64,000 nucleotides of DNA, taken from NCBI GenBank assembly GCA_018268675.1, contig JAFDWB010000032.1, forward strand, positions 104,141 through 168,140, written 5' to 3'. Below are positions 24,466 to 31,978 of the stretch, in pieces. Numbering within the stretch: position 1 is the stretch's first letter; the number at the start of each line of letters is the position of its first letter. This DNA is from Actinomycetota bacterium (lineage in GTDB: Bacteria; Actinomycetota; Thermoleophilia; Solirubrobacterales; 70-9). Position numbers and translations under genes: made by a program. The notes beneath the pieces are model-generated. The model worked only from the letters and a program-made list of their open reading frames with translations, had not been told where the DNA came from and ran no database searches.

Positions 24466-25760
24466 CGGCCGGCGAACCTCTCGATCGCGCGCCGCAGCGG
24501 CGGCCGCCCGGCGGCATAGTCGGCGAGCGGGACACCCGCCGCGGCGGCCTCCCACCCTTGGCGGAGGGCGAGGATCCCGGCGCCGGGCCCGTCGGGGTGG
24601 GCGTGGACGCCGCCGCCGCCGAGCACGAGGAGATCGTCGGAGCCCACCTCCCGGTAGGTGGTCGCCGCGGTCCCCGCCCACTGGCCGGAGGACACCACGG
24701 GCAGGCAATCGGTCCCGAGCAGCGGCCGGCGGAGGTCGCCGATGCAGGCGACGGCCTCCGCGTCGCTCTCGTAGAACTTGTTGCCGGGGCCGTTGGCGTG
24801 GAGGTGGTCGGCGCCGCAGACACGCGCCAGCTTCTGCCAGGCGCGGAAGGAGATCCCGAGGCGGGGGCAGCGGCTCAAGGCGCCGAAGCCGGCGCGGTGG
24901 CCGTGGACCGGCACCTGGGCGAAGGAATGCAGGTAGGCGAGGCCGGCGAACCCGACCGTGTTCACGCACACCATCACGCAGGTGCCGCCGGCGTCGACCA
25001 CGGTGTCGTGGTGCTCGCGGAGGCGGTGGATGTCGTCGGTGATGTTGAACGCGTACATCAGCTTCTTGCCGCGCCGGTCCGCCGCCCGCTCGATCTCCGG
25101 CATCACCGCGGCGACGCGCGCGGCGAGGGGCGAGTGCGGCGGGCTCGCGGTCAGCTCGTCGTCCTTGACGAAATCGGCCCCGGCCCCGGCCAGCTCGCCG
25201 ACCAGGCCGGCGGTCGCCGCCGGGGTGAGCCCGACGCTCGGCTTGACGATGCTGCCGACGAGGACGCCCGGCCCGGCGCCGATCAGCTCGCGGGTGCCGG
25301 CGGCGCCGAACCGGCGGCCCGGGTAGGCGCCGGCGAGCTCGGCCGGCAGCTCGAGGTCGAGGAGCCGGATCGCGGCCAGCTCGCGCAGCTCGAACAGGTT
25401 GCCGGCGACGGCGGCGAGCAGGTTCGGCACCGAGGCGCCGAAGTTCGCCTGCGGGAAGTCGAGCACGAGGCGCCCGCGGTGGAGCACGCGGTCGGCGGCG
25501 TCGGACCCGAGCGCTCCCGGCAGGACCTGGGCCCCGGGATCGGCATCCTCCTCCTCGATCGCGACGACCCGCGCCCGGAACCGCTCGCGCAGGGCGTCGG
25601 TCTCGCCCGCGACGCGGACGAAGGTGCCGGTCGACTGCTCGGCGGCGATCACCTCGGCCGCCGCGTCGAGCGGCAGGTAGGACTCGACCAGGTAGGTGGC
25701 GCGGACCGCGGCGGCCTTGCCCGTCGAGTGCCTGTCGATCACGGTCTCCGCGGCGATCAC
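24462..25760 (-). CDS. RuBisCO-like protein (form IV)
   Basis: A 432-residue RuBisCO-superfamily protein. The active-site lysine of V-K-P-S-V-G-L is residue 173. The carbamylated-lysine motif D-F-V-K-D-D-E is at 196-202 (K199, D201, E202). The later segment H-L-H-A-N-G-P-G-N-K-F replaces the loop-6 motif of true RuBisCO, so CO2 fixation is not expected. Relatives act as 3-oxo-isoapionate-4-phosphate transcarboxylase/hydrolase (OiaX/OiaT type), or in methionine salvage or xylonate-like routes. Linkage to a DUF1537 kinase favours the first. GTG 25760 overlaps the dehydrogenase stop. Confidence 0.88.
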   Translation of the reverse strand: MIAAETVIDRHSTGKAAAVRATYLVESYLPLDAAAEVIAAEQSTGTFVRVAGETDALRERFRARVVAIEEEDADPGAQVLPGALGSDAADRVLHRGRLVLDFPQANFGASVPNLLAAVAGNLFELRELAAIRLLDLELPAELAGAYPGRRFGAAGTRELIGAGPGVLVGSIVKPSVGLTPAATAGLVGELAGAGADFVKDDELTASPPHSPLAARVAAVMPEIERAADRRGKKLMYAFNITDDIHRLREHHDTVVDAGGTCVMVCVNTVGFAGLAYLHSFAQVPVHGHRAGFGALSRCPRLGISFRAWQKLARVCGADHLHANGPGNKFYESDAEAVACIGDLRRPLLGTDCLPVVSSGQWAGTAATTYREVGSDDLLVLGGGGVHAHPDGPGAGILALRQGWEAAAAGVPLADYAAGRPPLRRAIERFAGR

Positions 25761-26782
25761 GGCAGCAGGAGCACCTTTCCCGGCTCGGTCGCCGTCGCCG
25801 TGATCGCCTGCTCGAACCGATCGAGCGGAAGTCGGCTGGTGATGAACTCCTGCGGCGCGAAGCGGTGCGAGACGACGAGCTCGACCAGCGTCTCCCAGCT
25901 GCTCCAGATCCGCCGGCCGAAGACACCCGCGAGCGTCACGCCGCCCTTGTTCACCGTCGCCGCGACGTCGATCGCGACCGGCTCGCCCGGATGGCCGACC
26001 GTCACCGCGCGGCCCTCGCGCCGGACCGCGGCCAGCATCGGGGCCAACGCCGCGGACGCCCCCGAGCACTCGAAGGCGAGGTCGACGCCGCCGCGTCGCC
26101 CGGTCCCGCACACCGCGGCCGGCTCGTCGGCGAGCGGGTCGAAGGCGACCGCCCCCAGGTCCGCCGCCCAGGCGCGCTTCTCGGCGACCGGCTCCGCCGC
26201 GAAGATCCGCGTCGCCCCGGCGATCTGGCACAGCCTGATCAGCATCAGGCCGATCGGGCCGCAGCCGGAGACGAGCACGCTCGCGCCGAGAAGCGGGCCG
26301 GCCCGTTCGAGCGCGTGCACGGCGACGGCGGCCGGCTCGAAGAGAGCGGCGGCGTCGAACGGCACCGCGTCCGGGAGCACGAAGCAGACCCGCTCCGGGG
26401 CGACCGCGTAGGCTGCGAACGCTCCCGGCAGCGTCAGCCCGAACAGCCCCATCCGGGCACAGTTGTGCGCGTCCCCCGTGCGGCAGGGGTAGCACCTGCC
26501 GCAGAAGACGTGGGTCTCGACCGAGACCCGATCCCCCACCGCCACGGCGCCGACCGCCTCCCCCGTCGCCACCACGGTCCCGGCCGTCTCGTGGCCGAAG
26601 ACGAGGGGCAGCACCGGGTGGAAGGCGCGCGCGCTCGCGGTCCATTCGAAGAGGTGTCGGTCGGTGCCGCAGATCGAGGTTCCCGCCACCTCGATCAGCA
26701 CTTCGTCGGCAGCCGGAGTCGGGCGCGGTGCCTCGCTCAGCACCGCGCCCGCCGCAGCCCGCTCCTTGATCAGCGCCTGCAT
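25757..26782 (-). CDS. Zinc-dependent alcohol/polyol dehydrogenase
   Basis: A 341-residue medium-chain dehydrogenase of the threonine/sorbitol dehydrogenase type. The catalytic zinc ligands are the cysteine of S-I-C-G-T-D (residue 38) and the histidine of G-H-E-T-A-G (about 64). The structural zinc cysteines are in C-G-R-C-Y-P-C-R-T-G-D-A-H-N-C. The Rossmann motif G-C-G-P-I-G-L is near residue 170. It lies 16 bases after the secreted-protein gene and overlaps the RuBisCO-like gene. It probably oxidises a polyol or sugar-acid hydroxyl to the oxo-acid used by the following kinase and RuBisCO-like enzyme (inference). Confidence 0.88.
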   Translation of the reverse strand: MQALIKERAAAGAVLSEAPRPTPAADEVLIEVAGTSICGTDRHLFEWTASARAFHPVLPLVFGHETAGTVVATGEAVGAVAVGDRVSVETHVFCGRCYPCRTGDAHNCARMGLFGLTLPGAFAAYAVAPERVCFVLPDAVPFDAAALFEPAAVAVHALERAGPLLGASVLVSGCGPIGLMLIRLCQIAGATRIFAAEPVAEKRAWAADLGAVAFDPLADEPAAVCGTGRRGGVDLAFECSGASAALAPMLAAVRREGRAVTVGHPGEPVAIDVAATVNKGGVTLAGVFGRRIWSSWETLVELVVSHRFAPQEFITSRLPLDRFEQAITATATEPGKVLLLP

Positions 26783-26798
26783 CTCCGACCTTCGTCCG

Positions 26799-28490
26799 TC
26801 AGCAGCCCACGAACACGACGTACTGGTCGTTTTCGGTTTGCGCCCCGTTCAGGGTCACGGTGCTGCCCGCTTCGAATTCCCTCTTGTACACGTTGAACGT
26901 CACCGTCGCGAACCCCGTTTCTTCGCTGACGAGATTGCTTTCACTCCCTTGTTTGACCCACGATTTCGTCAGCCATTCCGGAGCCGCCCCGCGGTTGTCC
27001 CAACCGACGCAGACGTTCTCTTTCTTGGTCACGGTGAACGTGAGGTATTTGCTCGCCGCGCTCGCGCTCTTGTCGGCGTTGGCGAGTCGGATCTGCTCCA
27101 GGCCGCGGTAGGCGGTCGGGATCGTCGTCAAGCGGTACGGCCGATCGATGAACGCCTTGCTTTCCGGGGTGGTGCCGGTCACCGACAGGTGGCCGGTGAC
27201 CGCCGGCGTACCGGCGGTGGCCGTGCCGACCGGCTGGACTTCGATGCTGTCCACGCTCGAGCCGGACGAAGCCAGCGAGATCGTCCCTTCGATCAGGTTC
27301 AGCGAATCGAATGCTTCCGTGGCGGAGAACGCGGCCCACGTCTTCAGGCCGGTCGCGTTCATCCACTTCGGCGGCAGTTCGAGGCTCACCGATTCGGTGT
27401 TGCCGAGGCAGCTCGTACCGCATTCGGTGCCGTTGGCGAACTGGTTCTCGTAGTCGAAGGTCGTCCACGGGCCCCACGGCGTCGGACCGTCGAACAGCGA
27501 GACCGCGCGCTCCGGTTCGCACTGCACGCCGCCACAGACGTCGAAATGGGTGTCATAGACGACGTAGCGACCGATCGCCTTGTCGAAGGAGACCGAGACG
27601 CCGTTGCCGCCGTTGCTGTCCTGCAGCACGACCGCGGCATTTTTTTCGCTGCCCCATTTGGCGTTGCCCTTTTCGTCGAGCCCTTCGTAGAACTGCCAGT
27701 GTTCGGACGGCGATTCGATGTCCGTCACCGGGCTCGCCGGCACTCGCGCCAGGTACACCTTGCCCGAGTGGGCCACGTCGTTGGTGTTCAGGCCGTAGAT
27801 GTAGATGTACGGTCCGACGGTGCCGCTTTCCGGGGCCAGCGCGCCGGCCTCGGCCTTTCCGTACTGGAGGACGGTGTTCGGCGAGAAGCCGCTCGCGCCG
27901 GGCCAGACCTGGCCGCCGACCTTGTCGGTCCAGGTTTTGCCGTTATCGGTCGACTTCGCCAGGTAGGTGGGGTGAGGATCCTTTTCGCTTTTGCACTTGG
28001 CGCGGTCCTGAGCCCAGTGGAACATGTACATGACTTCGCCCGGCAGCGCGACGATGCCGTGGGGCTTGCCGTCGAGCTTGGTCGGGTTTTCGACGCATTC
28101 TTCTACCTTGGGCATGCCGAAATAGCGGTCTTCGGCGGTGATGCTGGTCGATTCGGTCGGCGTGCCTTCGAGCTTCGCCAGGCCGATCTGGGCTTCTTCG
28201 GTGCCGCTGATGCCCTTGCCGTCGCCCCAGGCGGAGTAGAGGTTCCCGTCACTCCCCCAGGTCGTGTTCCAGATGTCGGAGCCGGCGGGCGAGGGGTGGC
28301 TCCCGATCCGGTGCTGGTGCGCTTCGTTCCATTTGATCGAGCCGAGGATCGTGCTCGCCGGGTAGGGGCTGGTCCCCGACGCGCGCGCGAGGCCGACGCT
28401 CTGCAGGACCACGAACAACGTCAAACCACCTGCGAGCAGCAGGGCAACTAGGAGCATGGGCGCTCGGCGCCCACGTAAGGCAGGAGACAT
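26799..28490 (-). CDS. Secreted DUF4185-like propeller protein
   Basis: A 563-residue exported protein. Residues about 11-37 form an uncleaved-anchor or signal-type hydrophobic segment. The body resembles DUF4185/sialidase-like propellers: G-S-D-G-N-L-Y-S-A-W-G-D-G near residue 79, the Asp-box-like S-T-D-N-G-K-T-W and later G-P-Y-I-Y-I-Y-G. The last 150 residues are threonine/serine-rich, with a terminal cysteine. Start ATG 28490 follows an AGGAG site. Glutamate codons are almost all GAA, and GC content is visibly lower than around it. It may bind or cleave a surface-exposed polysaccharide; no catalytic residues were identified. Confidence 0.65.
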   Translation of the reverse strand: MSPALRGRRAPMLLVALLLAGGLTLFVVLQSVGLARASGTSPYPASTILGSIKWNEAHQHRIGSHPSPAGSDIWNTTWGSDGNLYSAWGDGKGISGTEEAQIGLAKLEGTPTESTSITAEDRYFGMPKVEECVENPTKLDGKPHGIVALPGEVMYMFHWAQDRAKCKSEKDPHPTYLAKSTDNGKTWTDKVGGQVWPGASGFSPNTVLQYGKAEAGALAPESGTVGPYIYIYGLNTNDVAHSGKVYLARVPASPVTDIESPSEHWQFYEGLDEKGNAKWGSEKNAAVVLQDSNGGNGVSVSFDKAIGRYVVYDTHFDVCGGVQCEPERAVSLFDGPTPWGPWTTFDYENQFANGTECGTSCLGNTESVSLELPPKWMNATGLKTWAAFSATEAFDSLNLIEGTISLASSGSSVDSIEVQPVGTATAGTPAVTGHLSVTGTTPESKAFIDRPYRLTTIPTAYRGLEQIRLANADKSASAASKYLTFTVTKKENVCVGWDNRGAAPEWLTKSWVKQGSESNLVSEETGFATVTFNVYKREFEAGSTVTLNGAQTENDQYVVFVGC

Positions 28491-28492
28491 AG

Positions 28493-29680
28493 TTACTCCT
28501 TCGTAGGTTGCTGGACTGGTGCGTCTTGGGTTTGAGGTTCCGTCGGCGGCGCGTCGACGATCGCGGCCACCACACTGCTGACCAGGCTGTGGTCCTGTGA
28601 CACGGCCGGTCCGGTCCCGACCCGCGCGACGACGAGGTCGAGCGAGGGGATCACGTAGCAGCGGTTGAAGTGAAAGCCCGAGCAGGCGACGAGGTCGCGG
28701 GGCAGGTTGGGGAAATCGGGCGCGTACCGGCCCTCGGCGTTCGTCCACCAGCCGAGGCCGTAGGCGCGGTTGTGCGGCTGGGACGGGGTCGTCAGCTCCT
28801 TCAGGGCGGCCGTCGAGATGATCTCCTCCTCGCCCCAGCGGCCACCGCGGAGCACCATGTAGCCGAAGCGGACGTAGTCGCGCGCCGACATCCCCAGCCC
28901 GGTGTGCGGGTTCGTGTGCGGGCCGATCCACCCGGCGCCCCCCTGCTGGTCCCAACCGGCGGTGATCCCGAGCTTGGCGAACACGTTCGCCTCCATGAAC
29001 TCGGCCAGCTCGACGCCCGTCGCCGCCTTGAAGCACATCGCCAGATGGGAATAGGCGGGATCGCTGTAGTCCCAGACGGTCCCCGGGTCGGCGGCCAGCT
29101 CGCCCACGGTCTGCCCGTAACGGTTGGGCACCAGCCCCAAGGCGTACTCGTAGATGCCCGCGTCCGTCGCCGTCGGCATGCCGCAGATCCCGGTCGTCTC
29201 GCCCGCGATCCCCGAGCTCATCGAGAGCAGGTGCCGCAGGGTGATCTCCGCCTTGCGCGGATCGCTGAGGGGCTTCCCTGCGGGCAGCAGGTCGTAGGCG
29301 GGCGTGTCGAGGCTCACCGGCTCACCCTCGGCGTCCCTCGCCGACCCCGCCTCGAGGGCCATGGCCCAGGCTGTCGCGGTGAACGACTTGGTCCCCGACC
29401 AGAGGTCGAAGGTCGCCGTGTGCGGGACGTTGAAGGAGTGAAACTCCTTCACCAGCCAACCGTGCCGGATGACGACGATGCTGGTCGAGTACTCCTCGAG
29501 CAGCGGCGCGTACTCCTTCTCGACCGCGGCGAGCCCCTCGGCGTCGAAGCCCGCGACCGGGCCGATCTCCGACTCGGACAGGTATCGCCATCCGCCCACC
29601 GCCTCGGGTGGTGGGAAGTAGTCGAGATCGGACCTGGAGCCCGCGGACATCGCGGCTCCGGAGCTGTTCGTGAGGTTCAC
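28493..29680 (-). CDS. Class C beta-lactamase-like serine hydrolase
   Basis: A 395-residue serine hydrolase of the class C beta-lactamase/esterase (EstB-like) family. The S-x-x-K motif is S95-G-T-K98, with a tyrosine motif Y-S-D near residue 206. A late H-x-G-like motif is not obvious. No signal peptide is seen, so it is likely cytoplasmic. GTG 29680 was chosen; ATG 29650 is an alternative. It is the first gene of the 10-gene leftward operon, with a near-perfect promoter and an operator directly upstream. In such an operon an ester, lactone or amide hydrolase acting on the imported compound is more likely than antibiotic resistance (inference). Confidence 0.85.
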   Translation of the reverse strand: MNLTNSSGAAMSAGSRSDLDYFPPPEAVGGWRYLSESEIGPVAGFDAEGLAAVEKEYAPLLEEYSTSIVVIRHGWLVKEFHSFNVPHTATFDLWSGTKSFTATAWAMALEAGSARDAEGEPVSLDTPAYDLLPAGKPLSDPRKAEITLRHLLSMSSGIAGETTGICGMPTATDAGIYEYALGLVPNRYGQTVGELAADPGTVWDYSDPAYSHLAMCFKAATGVELAEFMEANVFAKLGITAGWDQQGGAGWIGPHTNPHTGLGMSARDYVRFGYMVLRGGRWGEEEIISTAALKELTTPSQPHNRAYGLGWWTNAEGRYAPDFPNLPRDLVACSGFHFNRCYVIPSLDLVVARVGTGPAVSQDHSLVSSVVAAIVDAPPTEPQTQDAPVQQPTKE

Positions 29681-29704
29681 CGTGAGCTTTCTCTCGTCGT
29701 TTAG

Positions 29705-29716
29705 GAAACTAGTTTC
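29705..29716. promoter_or_regulatory. Palindromic operator GAAACTAGTTTC, leftward copy
   Basis: An exact 12-base palindrome, identical to the copy at 29843-29854 and differing from the region A operator only in its two central bases (TA in place of CG). It directly follows the -10 box of the leftward operon, covering the predicted transcription start. Confidence 0.8.
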
Positions 29717-29744
29717 AGAATAGTGGGTGAAGAAGGCTTGTCAA
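29717..29744 (-). promoter_or_regulatory. Sigma-70-type promoter of the 11-kb leftward operon
   Basis: On the minus strand TTGACA (29739-29744), 16-base spacer, TATTCT (29717-29722). This is the only good promoter I see for the chain of genes from 29680 to 18424. Confidence 0.78.
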
Positions 29745-29801
29745 CCGTTTCGAGGGAACTCCCGGACGTCCGGACGACCCGCCGGCGCGTCGCGGCGACG
29801 G

Positions 29802-29830
29802 TTGCGCCGGCGGCCGACTGCCCGTAGAGT
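29802..29830 (+). promoter_or_regulatory. Leaderless promoter of the ROK-SIS operon
   Basis: TTGCGC (29802-29807), 17-base spacer, TAGAGT (29825-29830), then seven bases to a GTG at 29838. The predicted start point coincides with the GTG, so the message would have no leader. Confidence 0.7.
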
Positions 29831-29837
29831 TCTCCGC

Positions 29838-30803
29838 GTGCGGAAACTAGTTTCTCAAAAATGGGACGATCTTGCTTCGACGCCCCCGGTCACCCGGGTT
29901 CGGACCGACCACGGCCAGGCGGTTCTCGGGGTCGACGTGGGCGGGACCCACATCCGCGTCGCCGCCGCCGACGGGACCGGGAAGCTGATCGGAAGTCGCC
30001 GCGAGCCGGCCCACTCGCTGGACGGGCAGGACCTGGCCCGGCGGGTGATCGAGTTGGCGGCGGTCCTCTGCCCGGACGGCCCGGCGGCGGTCGCGATCGG
30101 GTTCCCCGGCCCGGTCACCGACGGCGAGGTCGGCCATCTCGTCAACCGTCCCGAGCTCGACGGCGACGAGGCGGTGGCGCTGCTGCGCGAGGGGCTCGGC
30201 GCCCCGGTCGCCGTCGACAACGACGTCAACCTGGCCGCCCTCGGCGAGCACCGCTGCGGCTGCGGGCAGGCGGTCTCCGACCTGGCGTTCGTGGCGGTCG
30301 GCACCGGGGTCGGCATGGGGATCGTCGCCGCGGGCCGGGTCCTGCACGGCGCCCGCGGCGGGGCCGGGGAGCTCGGGACGCTGCCGATCGGCACCGCCCC
30401 CGTCGCCCCCGACCCGCGGGCCCTCGGCCCGCTCGAGGCGGTCGCCGGCGGCAGCGGCCTCGCGGCGCGCTGGGCGGAGCTGGGCGGGAAGGAGGCGGCC
30501 GGTCGTGACGTGTTCGCCGCGGCCGCGGCCGACGACGCGGTCGCCCGCCGCCTCCTGCGCGAGCAGGCCGAGGCGCTGGCGATGGCGATCCGCGCGATCG
30601 ACGCGCTGCTCGATCCGGCGCTGGTCGTGCTCGGCGGCGGGATCGGCAGCCGTCCCGACGTGCTGGCGCGGCTCAGGTCGGCGCTGGCGGGAGCCGAGGA
30701 CCTTCCCTACTCACGACTCGTGCCGAGCATCCTCGGCGAGCGCGCCGGCGTGATCGGGGCGCTGCAGGCGGCGCGAGCACTCTGTGGGACCGCGTCCCGA
30801 TGA
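29838..30803 (+). CDS. ROK-family sugar kinase
   Basis: A 321-residue ROK (repressor-ORF-kinase) family protein without a DNA-binding domain, so a kinase. The phosphate motif G-V-D-V-G-G-T-H-I-R, the catalytic aspartate in V-D-N-D-V-N-L and G-G-A-G-E-L-G are present. The usual zinc-binding cysteine cluster after the last motif is absent. Start GTG 29838 is the only in-frame start between the -10 box and the conserved core; the operator spans codons 2-6. Likely substrates are glucose, N-acetylglucosamine or N-acetylmannosamine. The ATG of the SIS gene overlaps its stop. Confidence 0.85.
   Translation: MRKLVSQKWDDLASTPPVTRVRTDHGQAVLGVDVGGTHIRVAAADGTGKLIGSRREPAHSLDGQDLARRVIELAAVLCPDGPAAVAIGFPGPVTDGEVGHLVNRPELDGDEAVALLREGLGAPVAVDNDVNLAALGEHRCGCGQAVSDLAFVAVGTGVGMGIVAAGRVLHGARGGAGELGTLPIGTAPVAPDPRALGPLEAVAGGSGLAARWAELGGKEAAGRDVFAAAAADDAVARRLLREQAEALAMAIRAIDALLDPALVVLGGGIGSRPDVLARLRSALAGAEDLPYSRLVPSILGERAGVIGALQAARALCGTASR
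29843..29854. promoter_or_regulatory. Palindromic operator GAAACTAGTTTC, rightward copy
   Basis: A second exact copy of the 12-base palindrome, here inside codons 2-6 of the ROK kinase gene, at about +6 to +17 of the predicted leaderless transcript. With the copy at 29705 it should coordinate both divergent units. Confidence 0.8.
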
Positions 30804-31813
30804 GCACCCTGCTGGAGCGTGAGATCGCCGATCAGGGCTCGATCCTGCGCGGCCGGGCCGCGGCCGGGGAGGACGCCGCGGCCCGCGCCGCGCGGGCCCT
30901 CGGCGCGGCCGACCACCTGGTCCTCGCCGCTCGCGGCAGCTCCGACAACGCCGCCCGGTACGCGCAGTATCTGCTCGGCGACGCGCTGCGGCTCGAGGTC
31001 GGGCTCGCCGCGCCCTGGCTCTACCGGGATCTGGACCGGGCGCCGCGGCTCACCGGCGCGGGCGTGATCGGCATCTCACAGTCGGGCCAGAGCCCGGACA
31101 TCGTCGCGGTCCTCGCCGCGGCGCGCGCGCAGGGGCGACCGACGGTCGCGCTCACCAACGACGTCGGCTCGCCGCTCGCCGACCAGGCCGACGTCGTCGT
31201 GCCGCTCCTCGCCGGGCCGGAGCGCTCGGTCGCGGCGACCAAGACCTTCCTCGCCTCCCTGCACGCCGTCGCCCAGCTGGTCGACCGGCTCGCCCCCGAT
31301 CCCGAGCGCGCCCGCCTGCTGGCCGCGCTCCCCGACCTGGTCGACGCCCTGACCGCGCGGCAGCTCGACCTGCGGGGACGGTTCGACCCCCTCCTCGGCG
31401 CCTCGCTGATCACGGTGGCCGGGCGCGGCCTCGCCTTCGCCGCCGCCCACGAGTCGGCGCTGAAGCTCCGCGAGCTGAGCGGCATGCCCGCCGAGGCGTT
31501 CTCCCCGGCCGACCTCATGCACGGGCCGCTGGCGGCGCTGGGACCGAGCGGCGCATCGTGGCTGGTCGCCCCGGCGGACGAGGACCTGGCGAGGATCGCG
31601 CCGCGGACCGGGACCACGGTCGTGGTCGCCGACCGCAAGCGTCCGGTCGGCGCCGGCGCGGTCGAGGTGATGCTCCCGACCGGGCTGCCGCCGTGGCTGG
31701 TCGCGATCCTGGCGGTGATCCCCGCCCAGGTCGCGGGGCTGCGCCTGGCCGAGGCGAGAGGCGTCGACGTCGACCGGCCGTGGGGCCTACAGAAGGTGAC
31801 GCTGACGCGCTGA
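30800..31813 (+). CDS. SIS-domain amino-sugar isomerase/deaminase
   Basis: A 337-residue protein with two SIS (sugar isomerase) domains, similar to the isomerase half of GlmS and to AgaS/FrlB-like deaminases. A-A-R-G-S-S-D-N-A near residues 44-52, S-Q-S-G-Q-S-P-D near 94-101, the E-R-S-V-A-A-T-K-T-F segment and the catalytic-type H-E-S-A-L-K-L-R-E-L are visible. There is no glutamine amidotransferase domain, so it likely works in the catabolic direction, removing the amino group from a phosphorylated amino sugar made by the coupled ROK kinase (inference). Confidence 0.85.
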   Translation: MSTLLEREIADQGSILRGRAAAGEDAAARAARALGAADHLVLAARGSSDNAARYAQYLLGDALRLEVGLAAPWLYRDLDRAPRLTGAGVIGISQSGQSPDIVAVLAAARAQGRPTVALTNDVGSPLADQADVVVPLLAGPERSVAATKTFLASLHAVAQLVDRLAPDPERARLLAALPDLVDALTARQLDLRGRFDPLLGASLITVAGRGLAFAAAHESALKLRELSGMPAEAFSPADLMHGPLAALGPSGASWLVAPADEDLARIAPRTGTTVVVADRKRPVGAGAVEVMLPTGLPPWLVAILAVIPAQVAGLRLAEARGVDVDRPWGLQKVTLTR

Positions 31814-31830
31814 GCCCGCGAGCCGCCAGG

Positions 31831-31892
31831 ATCGTCGCCCCGAGCCCTGCAGGATCAGGGCGATCATGTTCCTCCCCCTCGAGGTCCCCCTG
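31831..31892. repeat. Scrambled fragment of the GAP-type membrane protein gene
   Basis: Bases 31831-31859 match 33209-33238 (the 3' end of the GAP gene) in the same orientation with one base missing. Bases 31861-31892 match about 33355-33386 of the same gene in the opposite orientation, with one mismatch, and read M-F-L-P-L-E-V-P-L on the plus strand. The Fic gene therefore lies between this chimeric relic and the intact GAP gene. Confidence 0.65.
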
Positions 31893-31916
31893 CACCGCCG
31901 GACAGCTTCACCGCAA

Positions 31917-31972
31917 AAGTTTGGTCTGGAATCGCTGTTATCCAAACTTATGGAGAAAAGCTTGGATAAACT
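31917..31972 (+). promoter_or_regulatory. Half-site repeats and promoter before the Fic gene
   Basis: AAGTTTGG (31917-31924), CCAAACTT (31942-31949) and AAGCTTGG (31958-31965) form alternating inverted half-sites; ATCCAA (31940-31945) also pairs with TTGGAT (31963-31968). A -10-like TAAACT (31967-31972) ends six bases before the Fic ATG, suggesting a leaderless, tightly controlled transcript. The winged-helix end of the Fic protein could be the binder (inference). Confidence 0.5.
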
Positions 31973-31978
31973 CCGGAC

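Noticed and set aside
24462..25760. True CO2-fixing RuBisCO
   Set aside because: The loop-6 lysine motif is replaced and no phosphoribulokinase, small subunit or Calvin-cycle gene is nearby; the protein groups with RuBisCO-like proteins.
28493..29680. Beta-lactam resistance gene
   Set aside because: The S-x-x-K fold is shared with esterases, there is no signal peptide, and the gene heads a catabolic operon.
29861..29863. ATG as start of the ROK kinase
   Set aside because: It is out of frame with the conserved kinase core; GTG 29838 is the only in-frame start near the promoter.
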